Origin: Verrucomicrobiota bacterium
GTDB lineage: Bacteria; Verrucomicrobiota; Verrucomicrobiia; Opitutales; Opitutaceae
Assembly (NCBI GenBank): GCA_016222805.1
Contig: JACRQG010000011.1
Location: 386,822 to 439,112 of the forward strand
Direction: 5' to 3'
DNA length: 52,291 bases
Below the pieces are notes generated by a model that saw only the letters and a list, made by a program, of their open reading frames with translations, searched no databases and had not been told where the DNA came from. This document shows, in pieces, positions 1 to 9,500 of the stretch. The translations under genes and the position numbers were made by a program. Positions within the stretch are counted from its first letter, which is position 1. Every line of letters begins with the position of its first letter.

Positions 1-900
1 GCGGAACGTCTCGAGGTGGTACCGCCACTTTCCCTCGGCATAGAAGAGCGTCTGGCGGCCATGCTTCCAAAACTCCTCGATGCACGGCTTCAGGGTGGGC
101 CAGTAGTGCGAAGAGAACTGGGCGGGGTTGATGAACGGCACGCAGCCGCGGTGCATCCAGAACCCGATCGGCAGCTGTCCCGTGGGATCGCCGCTGCCGA
201 GGCCGACATGAACCAGGTGGGGCATCAGAGCCTCGCAGGCGCGCAGCACCTTCTCCGGTTGCGTGTGCATGTCCATCGTCAGCCCGATATAGCCGCGCAG
301 CTTGTCCGCCAGGATATCGAACGGGGCCTTGAAGATGCCGGCGATTGCCGAGGCGGTGCCGCACTCGGTCCGGAGCCGGGCGATCTGCGGGCCGAAGGCG
401 TAGAAGTAGGCGAGCATCGCCATGCTGCTCTTCACCAGCGCGGCATGGCGCCGGTACGGCGAGGCCTGGCCGACCTCGGCGGAGACCCGCGGCAGCCAGG
501 TCTCATAGAGGAACGCCGTCGGATCGGCGATGAGGGCGTCGTATTCATCCTCCCGCATGAACGCGGCTTCCTCCGGCGGCTCGATGTAGTTGAAGCCGCT
601 CGTGTGAGGAATGCCGATACCCGGAATGCCGTAATACCGCAGGCCGGCGGCCTGGGCGAGGCCGGTCCAGACGTAGACCATGTTGGGCACCACGGCGTCC
701 CAATCGAAATCGCGCGCGCACTTCAGCGCGGCGTCGAAGGCCTTCTGGTAGTCGTGCGCGACCTCCTGGCAGGTGAAGCCGGCGTACTTGGCCGTGAATT
801 CGGCGACAAACGGCCGGAGCGGGATCCGGTCCGGCTTTTCGTTGCGCATCGCGGTGACGTATCGCGCGAGGCGTTGTTGATAGAGGGATTCCGTGTTCAT
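1..900 (-). CDS. Uroporphyrinogen decarboxylase (URO-D)-like protein, 3' end cut by window
   Basis: The minus strand is open from an ATG at 898-900 to the window edge, giving 300 visible residues that begin MNTESLYQQRLARYV; the C-terminus lies outside. The early stretch NEKPDRIPLRPF is typical of the URO-D/MtaA/CmuA superfamily, whose members open with a phrase about residue 20 that contributes to the TIM-barrel active site. Many family members in environmental bacteria are not haem enzymes but methyltransferase or corrinoid-linked relatives, so I do not assign HemE. The gene lies 165 bp downstream of the aminotransferase on the same strand and could be cotranscribed with it. A 10-bp-stem hairpin lies 21 nt before the start. 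No strong Shine-Dalgarno sequence is visible. The superfamily assignment is fairly safe; the reaction is unknown. Confidence 0.72.
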   Translation of the reverse strand, partial: MNTESLYQQRLARYVTAMRNEKPDRIPLRPFVAEFTAKYAGFTCQEVAHDYQKAFDAALKCARDFDWDAVVPNMVYVWTGLAQAAGLRYYGIPGIGIPHTSGFNYIEPPEEAAFMREDEYDALIADPTAFLYETWLPRVSAEVGQASPYRRHAALVKSSMAMLAYFYAFGPQIARLRTECGTASAIAGIFKAPFDILADKLRGYIGLTMDMHTQPEKVLRACEALMPHLVHVGLGSGDPTGQLPIGFWMHRGCVPFINPAQFSSHYWPTLKPCIEEFWKHGRQTLFYAEGKWRYHLETFR

Positions 901-921
901 GGTGCCACCGGCAGGTCGGGC

Positions 922-946
922 GGCGGTCGCCGACGCGGCGACCGCC
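922..946 (-). promoter_or_regulatory. Perfect 10-bp-stem hairpin in leader of URO-D-like gene
   Basis: GGCGGTCGCC at 922-931 pairs perfectly with GGCGACCGCC at 937-946 around a 5-nt loop. On the minus strand it sits 21 nt before the start codon of the URO-D-like gene and about 120 nt after the aminotransferase stop. It has no U-tract, so it could be a factor-dependent or weak terminator, an operator, or a translational control hairpin. Confidence 0.4.
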
Positions 947-1065
947 ACGGTCGAGGATGTCAACCGCGGGGTGGCTCCACAAGGGGGGAATGCACCAGAC
1001 CTCACCTGGAACTCCGCCCCGGGAGGGGCCTTCGGTGCCCACGAACGGGCGCGGTTTCCGCGGGA

Positions 1066-2391
1066 TCAGGACCGGGAACCGGAGGAGTTGGCGGAGGCGC
1101 GTGTCCGCGCGGCGAATTCGTGGGCCACCGCCCCCAGGCGCGCGATTCCGGTTCGGATCTCTTCGTCGCTGGCGCCGCCAAAGCTCAGTCGCAGCTCGTG
1201 CCGCGGCCGCGGGCGTGCCGGGTCCTCGGCGTAGCAGAGTTCTCCGGGGACATACAACACCCCGCGGTCGAGGGCCCGGGCAAAAAACCGCGACTTGGGG
1301 CCGGCGGGCACGTGCCCCGGCAGGCTCACCCAGACGTAGAGTCCTCCTTTCGGTTCGTGCCAGCTGACCGATGCGGGAAAGTGCGCGCGGAGGGCGGACG
1401 TCATGAGGGCGGCCTTGCGGGCGTACCGCCGCGCCAGCGCCGCGAGGTGGCGTTCGTAGTCACCCGAGGCCAGGACGCGGGCCAGCAGGTGCTGGAGCAG
1501 GCTGGTGCTGCCGAAATCGTGGTTGCCCTTGATGCGCAGCACCGGGCCGAGCAGCGCCGGCGGGAGCAGGCCAAAGCCGATGCGCACGCCCGTCGCGAAC
1601 GGCTTGCTGAAGGTCCCGGCGTAAATCACCCGGTCGGAATCCCCGGCGGCCAGGGCGGAGCACACCGGTTCGCCCCCGAAGTGCAATTCGCGGTAGGCGG
1701 CATCCTCGAGCAGGTAGAGGCGGTGGCCGGCGTCCTTTTCGTAACGCCGGAGGAGGGCGAGCGCCCGGACCTTTCTTTCCAGGCTGGTGGTTACGCCAGT
1801 GGGATTTTGGTCGTACGTGACGAGATAGAGGAACATGACCCGACGCAGTTCCCCGGTGCGCCGCAGCCGCTCCAGCGTCGCGGCGAGGTGCTCCACGTCG
1901 ATGCCTTCGCTCGTCATGCGGATCCCACCGAGGCGCAGGCCGTGGCTCTGGGCGATGCCCAGGTAGACAAAATACGTCGGATCCTCCACGAGGACGATGT
2001 CGCCCGGATCGCACAAGGCTTCGGTGATGAGGTACAGCAGCTGCTGGGATCCGTTGGTGATGACGAGCCGCGCGGGGGCATACGCGTCTGCGCTTCGTCC
2101 GCGCGGAGCCGTTCGATCGGCCTGACGCAGCCGGGCGGCGATCCGTTCACGCAACGCCGGCAGGCCCGCCGTGCTGCCATATTGCAGCGCGGCACGTCCG
2201 GTTCCGCGCGAGCGGAGGATCTGCAGCAGGGCCGTCGCGGCTTCGCGGCGGGGCAAGGTGGGGCCGTCGGTAAACCCAGCCGCGAGGGAGATGAGATGGG
2301 GGCGCTCCAGCGTCGTCTTGATGAGCCACGAGATCGGGGGCTCGGAGGTGCGCTGACCCAGGGCGGAGAGGGAGGAGGAGACACGTGGCAT
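1066..2391 (-). CDS. PLP-dependent aminotransferase, class I/II fold (MocR/LysN-like, no HTH)
   Basis: A 441-residue protein whose start at MPRVSSSLSALGQ was chosen because the family begins soon before the ISWLI segment and the longer reading runs into a repeat element. It has the fold-type I hallmarks: an aromatic/glycine-rich TNGSQQLLYL segment, VEDPTY, the YDQNPTG substrate/PLP motif and GTFSKPFATGVRIGFG, which holds the Schiff-base lysine. This combination resembles 2-aminoadipate/valine-pyruvate aminotransferases and the enzymatic half of MocR regulators, but the N-terminal winged-helix domain of MocR is absent. It presumably transfers an amino group from an aromatic or branched amino acid to a 2-oxo acid in the cytosol. 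The substrate cannot be read from sequence. It is transcribed toward the URO-D-like gene and divergently from the epimerase at 2664. Confidence 0.85.
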   Translation of the reverse strand: MPRVSSSLSALGQRTSEPPISWLIKTTLERPHLISLAAGFTDGPTLPRREAATALLQILRSRGTGRAALQYGSTAGLPALRERIAARLRQADRTAPRGRSADAYAPARLVITNGSQQLLYLITEALCDPGDIVLVEDPTYFVYLGIAQSHGLRLGGIRMTSEGIDVEHLAATLERLRRTGELRRVMFLYLVTYDQNPTGVTTSLERKVRALALLRRYEKDAGHRLYLLEDAAYRELHFGGEPVCSALAAGDSDRVIYAGTFSKPFATGVRIGFGLLPPALLGPVLRIKGNHDFGSTSLLQHLLARVLASGDYERHLAALARRYARKAALMTSALRAHFPASVSWHEPKGGLYVWVSLPGHVPAGPKSRFFARALDRGVLYVPGELCYAEDPARPRPRHELRLSFGGASDEEIRTGIARLGAVAHEFAARTRASANSSGSRS

Positions 2392-2460
2392 GGCGGACCT
2401 TGGAAGCCTGCGGATCCCGCCGCGCCACGTCGAGCTCCTCGGGGCGCGAGCCGCGGCGCC

Positions 2461-2568
2461 GGGCGCATCTGTCGGTTGGCGGTTGTAGCTGGCCGCGGTG
2501 AGGCCGGCCGCCGGGGTCACCGCCCCCGGCTACACCAGACAAATGACCGCCAACCGGCAGATGCGCCC
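2461..2568. repeat. REP/BIME-like palindromic repeat, copy A (intact)
   Basis: A 108-bp element with 23-bp terminal arms (2461-2483 and 2546-2568) that are inverted repeats with one mismatch. Inside are two oppositely oriented units, each starting with GTAG (2485-2488 on plus; CTAC 2530-2533 for minus) and each followed by a GC hairpin with the loop gcggtga. The copy at 40178 is the reverse complement with only 3 differences. GTAG next to an imperfect hairpin is the known architecture of REP elements mobilised by RAYT transposases; no such transposase is in the window. The element lies between the divergent aminotransferase and epimerase genes. Confidence 0.85.
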
Positions 2569-2663
2569 CGCGGCGCCCGGCTGGAACGGCCAGGGTGGGT
2601 CCGGAGACTCGGCCGACTTTTTCGTGGTACTCCCCGGCGGGAATCGAATCATGCCCTACCGAC

Positions 2664-3677
2664 ATGAAGATCCTTTTCTTGGGTGGCACCGGCATCATCA
2701 GCACCGCCTGCACGCAGTTGGCCGTGGCCCGCGGACATGAGGTGGCGTTGCTCAACCGTTCGCGGCTCGGGCATGTTCCCGGAACCCGGCAGATCACGGC
2801 CGACGTCACGTCGCCGGACGTGGCCCGCGCACTCGGCGGCGAAACCTGGGACGCCGTGGTCGATTTCATCGCGTACGACGCAGCCGCTGTCGACCAGCGT
2901 CTCGGGCTGTTTCGCGGACGGGTGGGGCAGTACGTCTTCATCAGCACGACCAGCGCCTATCAGCGTCCGCTGCGCCATTACCTGATCACCGAATCCACTC
3001 CGCTGGCGAATCCGTGGTGGGAATACTCCCGCCTCAAGATCGACGCCGAGGAGCGGCTGAACCGCGCCTGCCGCGACGAGGGGTTTCCGATCACCATCGT
3101 GCGGCCCTCCCTTACCTACGGGGACACCAACATCCCGCTGGCGGTCAATGCGCGGGGAAAGTCCTTTACGAACCTCGCCCGCCTGCGGGCGGGGAAACCC
3201 CTGATTGTGCCGGGCGACGGACTCTCCTTGTGGACCATCACGCACAACACGGATTTCGCCAAGGGCCTCGTGGGGTTGCTCGGGCACGCCGGGGCGATTG
3301 GCCACGCCTTCCACATCACGTCCGATGAGGTGCTGACCTGGGACCAGATCTACCTCGCCACTGCCGAGGCGGCGGGGGTGGGGAATCCCCGTCTGGTCCA
3401 TATCGCTTCCGACTTCATTTCCGCCTGCCTGCCCGAGCTGACCGGGACGTTGTTGGGCGACAAGTCCCACTCGGCTGTCTTCGACAACTCGAAGATTAAA
3501 CGATTCGTCCCCGATTTTGTCGCGACCACGCGGTTCCGCGATGGCATCGCCCGGTCCGTGCGATGGTTCGACGCAGATCCGGTCCGGCAGGTGGTCGACG
3601 CGGAGGCGGACGCCCGGTGGGATCGGCTGATTGCCGCGTACGAGCGCGGATTGGCGGCCGCGAAGTCGGGCGCGTGA
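2664..3677 (+). CDS. NAD-dependent epimerase/dehydratase, extended SDR family
   Basis: A 337-residue protein whose start MKILFLGGTGIIS puts the Rossmann dinucleotide-binding glycine motif at residues 7-13, exactly where the family has it; upstream in-frame starts would add about 20 low-complexity residues. A YSRLK stretch near residue 121 supplies the catalytic Tyr-x-x-x-Lys pair, and FISTTSAY before it supplies the partner serine/threonine. The family acts on nucleotide sugars or related carbonyl substrates in the cytosol. The sequence style (WDAVVDFIAYD, DTNIPL) is like the subgroup often annotated as NAD-dependent epimerases or CSP41-like proteins, so the substrate is open. It converges with the phosphatase gene that ends at 3735. 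Confidence 0.85.
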   Translation: MKILFLGGTGIISTACTQLAVARGHEVALLNRSRLGHVPGTRQITADVTSPDVARALGGETWDAVVDFIAYDAAAVDQRLGLFRGRVGQYVFISTTSAYQRPLRHYLITESTPLANPWWEYSRLKIDAEERLNRACRDEGFPITIVRPSLTYGDTNIPLAVNARGKSFTNLARLRAGKPLIVPGDGLSLWTITHNTDFAKGLVGLLGHAGAIGHAFHITSDEVLTWDQIYLATAEAAGVGNPRLVHIASDFISACLPELTGTLLGDKSHSAVFDNSKIKRFVPDFVATTRFRDGIARSVRWFDADPVRQVVDAEADARWDRLIAAYERGLAAAKSGA

Positions 3678-3734
3678 CCGGTGGCGGCGGACGCCGGAGC
3701 TCGGCCTGGCCCGTACAGCAGGCGAGGCGCGGCG

Positions 3735-4508
3735 TTACCAGAAGCCGAAGATCGAGACCTCCACCTTGCCCCGCTCCAGGATGGCGGTGCCAACCCGGCC
3801 GTTCTCGTAGGAGCCGGCATCGAGGTTGAGGCGCCCATTCTGCGGTTTGCGGATGAAGTCCCAAGGGGAATGGCCGTGGACGACGAAGTGTCCGGGCCAG
3901 GGCGTGTGGTGTTTCAGGAATCCGTTCCGAATCCACGCCCAGTGAGGGAATGAGGTGCCGGTGCCGTCCGGCAGTTGCAGCACCGACTGGCTGAGAAAGG
4001 TCTGTACTTCCGCGTCGGAGGCCTCCGGGCAGACCCCGGCGTGCACGAGCAGGACGTTGCCATTCAGGGTGTGGGACTTCCAGGTCTCGGGCCCGAGCCT
4101 GAGCTCGGTGAGCAGATCCTTGGTTTCCGACCACCGGCCGAGGTCCCCGCCATTGTGGTTCCAGGTAAAGGCGGCGAAGGCACGCTCCTGGGGGTCCGCA
4201 TGGAAATACGAACAAAGCATGAGCGACTCGTGGTTGCCCGCCAGGATGTCGACCTGCTCCGGGTACCGGTCGCGAAACTCGGCGGCGAGCCTCAGGCAGG
4301 AGGCGGAGTCCGGGCCGCGGTCGATCAGGTCGCCGAGAAATGCGACCCGTCCCACCCGGCCGGAGGCCAGCAACGTGGTGGCGTGACCAAGGATCACCTC
4401 GAGGTGGCGCGCATGACCGTGGACATCGCCGATGGCGAATATCGGTTCGGCCGGCTGGCAGGCCGGAGCAGGGTGTTGGAGCGTGTAGGGAGAGATTGGA
4501 AGGGCCAT
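3735..4508 (-). CDS. Calcineurin-like metallophosphoesterase (PPP-type)
   Basis: A 257-residue protein carrying the full PPP-family metal-binding set: GDVHGH (D28, H30), GDLIDRG (D60), GNHE (N92, H93), then LLVHAGV and VHGHSPW with the downstream histidines. These coordinate two metal ions in Ser/Thr phosphatases and in ApaH/PrpA-type hydrolases. The single domain and the GDLIDRG spacing fit a small bacterial Ser/Thr phosphatase or diadenosine-tetraphosphatase-like enzyme. The start at MALPISPYTL was chosen because the first motif lies about 28 residues in; a much longer reading upstream is low-complexity and crosses the MarR promoter. Whether it opposes the Ser/Thr kinase at 46327 is unknown. 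It is divergent from the MarR gene, with 279 bp between them. Confidence 0.85.
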   Translation of the reverse strand: MALPISPYTLQHPAPACQPAEPIFAIGDVHGHARHLEVILGHATTLLASGRVGRVAFLGDLIDRGPDSASCLRLAAEFRDRYPEQVDILAGNHESLMLCSYFHADPQERAFAAFTWNHNGGDLGRWSETKDLLTELRLGPETWKSHTLNGNVLLVHAGVCPEASDAEVQTFLSQSVLQLPDGTGTSFPHWAWIRNGFLKHHTPWPGHFVVHGHSPWDFIRKPQNGRLNLDAGSYENGRVGTAILERGKVEVSIFGFW

Positions 4509-4747
4509 CGGTCGCTCGGCGGAGACCACGGAGCTGGCGCGGCTGGAGAAAGAGGCAAAGAAGTTCGCGCAAGCCCGTGAAAGGACAGGTGGAAAGGAAA
4601 TGGTCACGATATTGTCGAGGACGGAAGCAACAGTTGGTGCAGCCACCTCAATCGAAGGAATCGGACGTTTTGTGGATTTGTTTACAGGTGGGTTCGCTTT
4701 GCGGGCGGAAACGGAATGGGGGCGAAAACGAAAACCAGGCTTGCAGT

Positions 4748-4765
4748 TATTTAGGGACCTAAATA
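4748..4765. promoter_or_regulatory. Perfect 18-bp palindrome, probable MarR operator
   Basis: TATTTAGGGACCTAAATA (4748-4765) is symmetric except for its two central bases (9-bp half-sites reading TATTTAGG / CCTAAATA around GA). It lies 22 bp before the MarR start, in an A+T-rich island of an otherwise GC-rich region. MarR dimers bind 16-20 bp AT-rich inverted repeats and usually repress their own operon. A possible -35 (TTGCAG, 4741-4746) overlaps the approach to it and a poor -10-like TATCAG lies at 4764-4769, so bound protein would block polymerase. Operator assignment is inference. Confidence 0.6.
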
Positions 4766-4787
4766 TCAGGGTGCAAAACTTCGACCT

Positions 4788-5351
4788 ATGCCGTTGGTGA
4801 TTCCGAAAGAGCTGCCGCGCTACGAGACCCTCAAGGAGGCGGCGCGCGAATACCCAGATCTGGACCCATCGGCGGTGGAAGCCTACCTGCACGTTCTCCG
4901 CACAGGAGACCTGGTGGCCCGGTTGGCCGAGACAGGTCTGGCCCGGCACAATATCTCCCAGGGCGGATTCGGAATCCTGACCACGCTCTTGCGCAGCGAG
5001 AAGCTCGAAGCGCCGGCTACGCCACCCACCTTGAGCGCCCTGGCCGAGCGCCTGGGAGTCACCCCGGCCACGATGACGGGCCTGGTCGACACGCTCGAAG
5101 GCGATGGTCTCGTTTTGCGGGGAGCGGATCCCCATGACCGGCGCAAGGTGATCGTGAGCCTGTCGCAAAAGGGACGGGACCTGCTGACGCGGGTGCTTCC
5201 CGGGCATTTCCGGTTCATCTCGGCGCTCCTGCGCCCCCTCGACCGGGCGGAGCGCGGCGAACTGGTCGAATTGCTGCGAAAGATCGTGGCGCAGGCCGAC
5301 GAACTCTCGGCTGCACAACCGGCGGCCACTGATTCGCCCGAGGCGAGATGA
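4788..5351 (+). CDS. MarR-family transcriptional regulator of the RND efflux operon
   Basis: A 187-residue winged-helix regulator. The central part (about residues 78-125) reads LSALAERLGVTPATMTGLVD followed by LEGDGLVLR and DPHDRRKV, the classic MarR recognition helix and wing with the conserved D-x-R. Helical dimerisation segments lie on either side (GLARHNISQGGFGILTTLL; LLRPLDRAERGELVELLRKI). The protein is longer than typical MarR (about 140-150) because of a 40-residue N-terminal extension. It begins an apparent operon: the adaptor starts 40 bp downstream, then the pump and the outer-membrane channel follow. It probably represses this operon through the palindrome at 4748 and lets go on binding a toxic ligand; the ligand is unknown. 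Confidence 0.88.
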   Translation: MPLVIPKELPRYETLKEAAREYPDLDPSAVEAYLHVLRTGDLVARLAETGLARHNISQGGFGILTTLLRSEKLEAPATPPTLSALAERLGVTPATMTGLVDTLEGDGLVLRGADPHDRRKVIVSLSQKGRDLLTRVLPGHFRFISALLRPLDRAERGELVELLRKIVAQADELSAAQPAATDSPEAR

Positions 5352-5391
5352 GCGCCGCCCCCGTTCTCCCATTTTTCGTCGACTACTGCCT

Positions 5392-6582
5392 ATGAACAAC
5401 CATCCGCAACCCGTTCGTTATTCTGCGGCCGACCACGGGGGTCGCCGCCTGCTCCGGCTTGGCGTCGCCGCCGTGGCCTGCGGATTCGTGGTGTCTGCCT
5501 GTGCGCCGCAGCGGGCGCCGCAGGCCGCGCCTCCTCCGCCGGAGGTCGCCGTCGTGACCGTGGCGGCGCAGCGCGTCGTGCTCACCACGGAACTTCCGGG
5601 TCGGGCCTCCCCGTACCGGATCGCCGAGATCCGGCCGCAGGTGAACGGTCTGATCCAGAAACGCCTGTTCGCGGAGGGGGGCGACGTGGAGGCGGGTCAG
5701 GCCCTATACCAGATCGATCCCGCGCCCTTCCAGGCGGCGCTCAACAACGCCCGAGCGGCGCTCGGCCGCGCCGAGGCGAGCCTGCCGGCGATCGCGGCTC
5801 GCGCCGAACGCTTCCGTGACCTCGTGGCCGACAAGGCGGTCAGCCAGCAGAATCTCGACGACGCGGCGGCCGCGCTCCGACAGACGGAGGCCGACATCCA
5901 GTTCTACAAGGCGACGCTGGAGAACGCCCGGATCAACCTGGGCTACACGCGGGTGGTGGCCCCGATTTCGGGACGCATCGGCAGTTCCGCCGTGACGGAC
6001 GGTGCCATCGTGACGGCGTACCAGCCGGTCCCCTTGGCGACGATCCAGCAGCTGGATCCGATCTACGTGGACGTGCCCCAGTCGACGAACGAACTGCTCC
6101 GTCTCCAGCGGCGGCTGGCGGACGGCCGGATGGCGCAGGACGCGAACAAGCCTGACGCCGTGCGGCTCATCCTCGAGGACGGCACCCCCTATCCGCACGA
6201 GGGTACCCTGCAGTTCCGCGACATCTCGGTGGATCGCAGCACTGGTGCGGTGACGCTGCGCATGGTGTTTCCCAATCCCCAGGGCGTGCTCCTGCCGGGG
6301 ATGTTCGTGCGCACCGCGGTGAAGGAAGGGGTCAATGAAAAGGGCATCCTCGTGCCGCAGCCGGCGGTCATGCGCGACCCGAAGGGCAATCCCTTCTCCT
6401 ATGTGGTGGATGCCCAGGGTCTCGCGCAGCCGCGACCCCTGAAGCTCGACCGGGCCATCGGCAGCAACTGGCTCGTGAGCGAGGGGCTCGCCCCCGGCGA
6501 CAAGGTAATCGTCGAGGGATTGCAGCGGGTGCGGCCGGGCAGCCCGGTCCGCCTGCCCATGCCGCCGGCCAAAGCGAACTGA
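5392..6582 (+). CDS. RND efflux pump periplasmic adaptor (AcrA/MexA type)
   Basis: A 396-residue membrane fusion protein. The N-terminus is a positively charged stretch, a hydrophobic segment and a lipobox-like FVVSAC near residue 33, so it is probably a lipoprotein anchored to the inner membrane. Then come the lipoyl half-motifs (GRASPYRIAEIRPQVNGLI; LGYTRVVAPISGRIG), an alpha-helical hairpin between them (about residues 110-175, rich in RAALGRAEA and LRQTEADIQF), and the beta-barrel and membrane-proximal domains (TGAVTLRMVFPNPQGVLLPG). It bridges the pump and the outer-membrane channel. It is the second gene of the efflux operon, 12 bp before the pump. Confidence 0.93.
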   Translation: MNNHPQPVRYSAADHGGRRLLRLGVAAVACGFVVSACAPQRAPQAAPPPPEVAVVTVAAQRVVLTTELPGRASPYRIAEIRPQVNGLIQKRLFAEGGDVEAGQALYQIDPAPFQAALNNARAALGRAEASLPAIAARAERFRDLVADKAVSQQNLDDAAAALRQTEADIQFYKATLENARINLGYTRVVAPISGRIGSSAVTDGAIVTAYQPVPLATIQQLDPIYVDVPQSTNELLRLQRRLADGRMAQDANKPDAVRLILEDGTPYPHEGTLQFRDISVDRSTGAVTLRMVFPNPQGVLLPGMFVRTAVKEGVNEKGILVPQPAVMRDPKGNPFSYVVDAQGLAQPRPLKLDRAIGSNWLVSEGLAPGDKVIVEGLQRVRPGSPVRLPMPPAKAN

Positions 6583-6594
6583 CGGAGCTCCGCC

Positions 6595-9500
6595 ATGCTC
6601 TCCAAATTCTTCCTGGACCGGCCGGTCTTCGCGTGGGTCATCTCCATCGTCATGATGGTGCTGGGCGGCCTCGCGATCCACAACCTGCCCATCTCGCAAT
6701 ACCCGCCGATCGCGCCGCCTTCGATTGCGATCGACGCCTACTACCCGGGCGCCTCGGCCGAAACGGTCGAGAACAGCATCACCCAGATGATCGAGCAGAA
6801 GATGACCGGCTTCGATGACCTGCTCTACATCGCGGGCACGAGCGAATCTTCCGGCGCCGCCCGCATCGAGCTGACGTTCAAGCCCGGTACGGATCCCGAT
6901 CTCGCCTGGGCCAAGGTGCAGAACAAGCTCCAGCTCGCCATGCCGACGCTCCCGGACGTCGTGCAGCGCTCCGGCGTGATGGTGAGCAAGTCGACCCGCA
7001 ACTTTCTCATCATCGTCGGCCTCATTTCGGAGGACGGCAGCATGGACGGCATCGACCTGCGCGATTACGCGCAGTCCAATCTGGAGAAGGTGCTGGCGCG
7101 AGTCCCGGGGGTGGGCGAGGTCCAGGCCTTTGGTTCGCAGTACGCGATGCGGGTCTGGCTCAACCCGGACAAGCTGACCAACTACCGGCTGACCGTGGAG
7201 GATGTCGTCCTGGCGCTGCGCACCTACAACGTGGAGGTGTCGGCCGGACAGCTCGGCGGCGCCCCCGCGGTGCCCGGGCAGCGGCTCAACGTGTCCATCG
7301 TCGTGCAGAACCTGCTGCAGACGCCGGAGCAGTTTGGGGCCATTCCGCTGCGCACCAACCCGGATGGTTCCGTGGTGCGGCTGCGCGATGTCGGGCGCAC
7401 GGAATTGGGCACCGAGTCCTACGACGCGCAGGTGTTTTTTAATGGGATGCCCGCTTCCGGCCTCGCGATCCGGCAGGCCCCGGGGGCGAATGCCCTCGAG
7501 ACGGCCGATGCCGTGAAGGCGAAAATCGCGGAGATGAGCCGGTACTTCCCCAAGGGCGTCAAGGCCATCTACCCGTACGACACCACGCCGTTCGTGAAGG
7601 TGGCGATCAACGAGGTCGTGGTGACGCTCTTCGAGGCCGTCTTCCTCGTGTTCCTGGTGATGTGGCTCTTCATGGGCAACATCCGCGCCACGCTGATTCC
7701 CACCATCGCGGTGCCGGTGGTGCTGCTGGGCACCTTCGCGGTGCTCGGGTTGTTCGGTTACTCGATCAACATGCTCACGATGTTTGCGATGGTGCTGGCG
7801 ATCGGCCTGCTGGTCGACGACGCGATTGTCGTCGTGGAGAATGTCGAGCGGATCATGAGCGAGGAAGGGCTGTCGCCCCGCGAGGCGACCGCGAAATCGA
7901 TGGTGCAGATTACGCCTGCGCTGATCGGCATCGGCCTGGTGCTCGCCGCGGTCTTCGGCCCGATGGCCTTCTTCGGCGGATCGACCGGTGTCATCTACCG
8001 GCAGTTCTCGGTCACGATTGCGGCGGCGATGCTGCTCTCGGTGGTGGTGGCGCTGATCCTCACGCCCGTCCTCTGCGCCACGATGCTCAAGCCGGTGCCG
8101 AAGGGGCACGAGCCCGCCGAGAGCGCGATTTGGTTCCTCCGCCCGTTCTTCCTCTGGTTCGACCGGGTCTTCTTCCGGTTGCGTGCGACGTACGTGAGCC
8201 TGGTCGGGCACGCCCTGGCCCGGAAGCTCCGCTACGGGGTGGTGTTCCTGGTGATCGTCGGCGGGCTCGTCGCGATCTTCAAACGCATGCCGACAAGTTA
8301 TCTGCCGGACGAGGACCAGGGCATGTTGATGTGCCAGATCATGCTGCCCACCGGCTCGACCCTCGAGCAGACGCAGGCCGTCGCCGATCGCGTGCAACAG
8401 CACTTCCGCGAAAATGAAAAGGAGGCGGTGGAGACGTGCATGACCATCGCAGGCTTCGGCTTCAACGGCCGGGGGCAGAACAACGGCATGGTGTTCGTGC
8501 GGTTGAAGGACTGGAAGTTCCGTGACCGCGCGGACCTCCGGGTCAAGGCCGTGGCCGGCCGCGCCATGCGCGCCTTCTTTGCGATGCGCAATGCCATGGT
8601 TTTCGCCTTCCCGCCCCCGGCGGTTGTGGAACTGGGCAACGCCCAGGGCGTCGATTTCCAGCTCGTCGATCGCGGCGGCCTGGGCCACAGCGCCCTGATG
8701 GGAGCCCGCAACCAGCTGCTCGGGATGGCCTCCCAGGATCCGCGCCTGGCGAGTGTGCGCCCGAACGGCATGGAGGATGCGCCGGAATTCCGCATCGACG
8801 TCGACTGGGAGAAGGTGGGATCGCTCGGGCTGTCGCTCAGCTCGGTCTACACGACCCTGTCGGCCTCCGTCGGCAGCACCTACGTCAACAACTTCATCCA
8901 AGGCGGGCGCGTGAAGCGGGTCTACGCGCAGGCCGATGCGGAGTTTCGCCGGCTGCCTTCGGACCTCGAGAAACTTCACGTGCGGAACCAGGCCGGCAAG
9001 ATGGTGCCGTTCTCGTCCTTTGCCACGACGCGCTGGTCGACGGGCTCCCCGCGCCTGGAACGTTTCAACGGATTCCCATCGATGAACATCTGGGCCGAGC
9101 CGGCTCCGGGCCGCAGTTCCGGCGAGGCCATGCAGGCGCTCGAGGAGGCCGTCGCCAAGTTGCCGCAGGGGGTCGGTTTCGACTGGACCGGTCTTTCCTT
9201 CCAGGAACGGCAGGCGGCGTCGCAGACCGGACTCTTATATGCCTTCTCGATCCTGGTGATCTTCCTGTGTCTCGCCGCCCTCTATGAGAGCTGGCCCATT
9301 CCGATCTCCGTGTTGATGGCCCTGCCGCTCGGGGCGATCGGTGGCGCCATCGCGTCGTCGATGCGCGGCCTTTCCAACGACGTCTATTTCCAGATCGGCC
9401 TGCTCACGACCCTCGGCCTCACGACCAAGAACGCCATCCTGATCGTGCAGTTTGCCAAGGCGCGGGTCGAGGAGGGGATCGGACTCGTCGAAGCCTCGAT

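Noticed and set aside
16-2667. An 883-codon plus-strand frame at the start of the window
   Set aside because: It runs opposite the URO-D-like and aminotransferase genes and across the repeat; composition is typical of a GC shadow.
3735-5399. A 554-codon reading of the phosphatase gene
   Set aside because: The extra N-terminal part crosses the MarR gene and its operator; the PPP motifs fit the 257-residue form.
5704-8979. A 1091-codon minus-strand frame opposite the efflux genes
   Set aside because: AcrA/AcrB motifs are clear on the plus strand; the other frame has no recognisable protein features.
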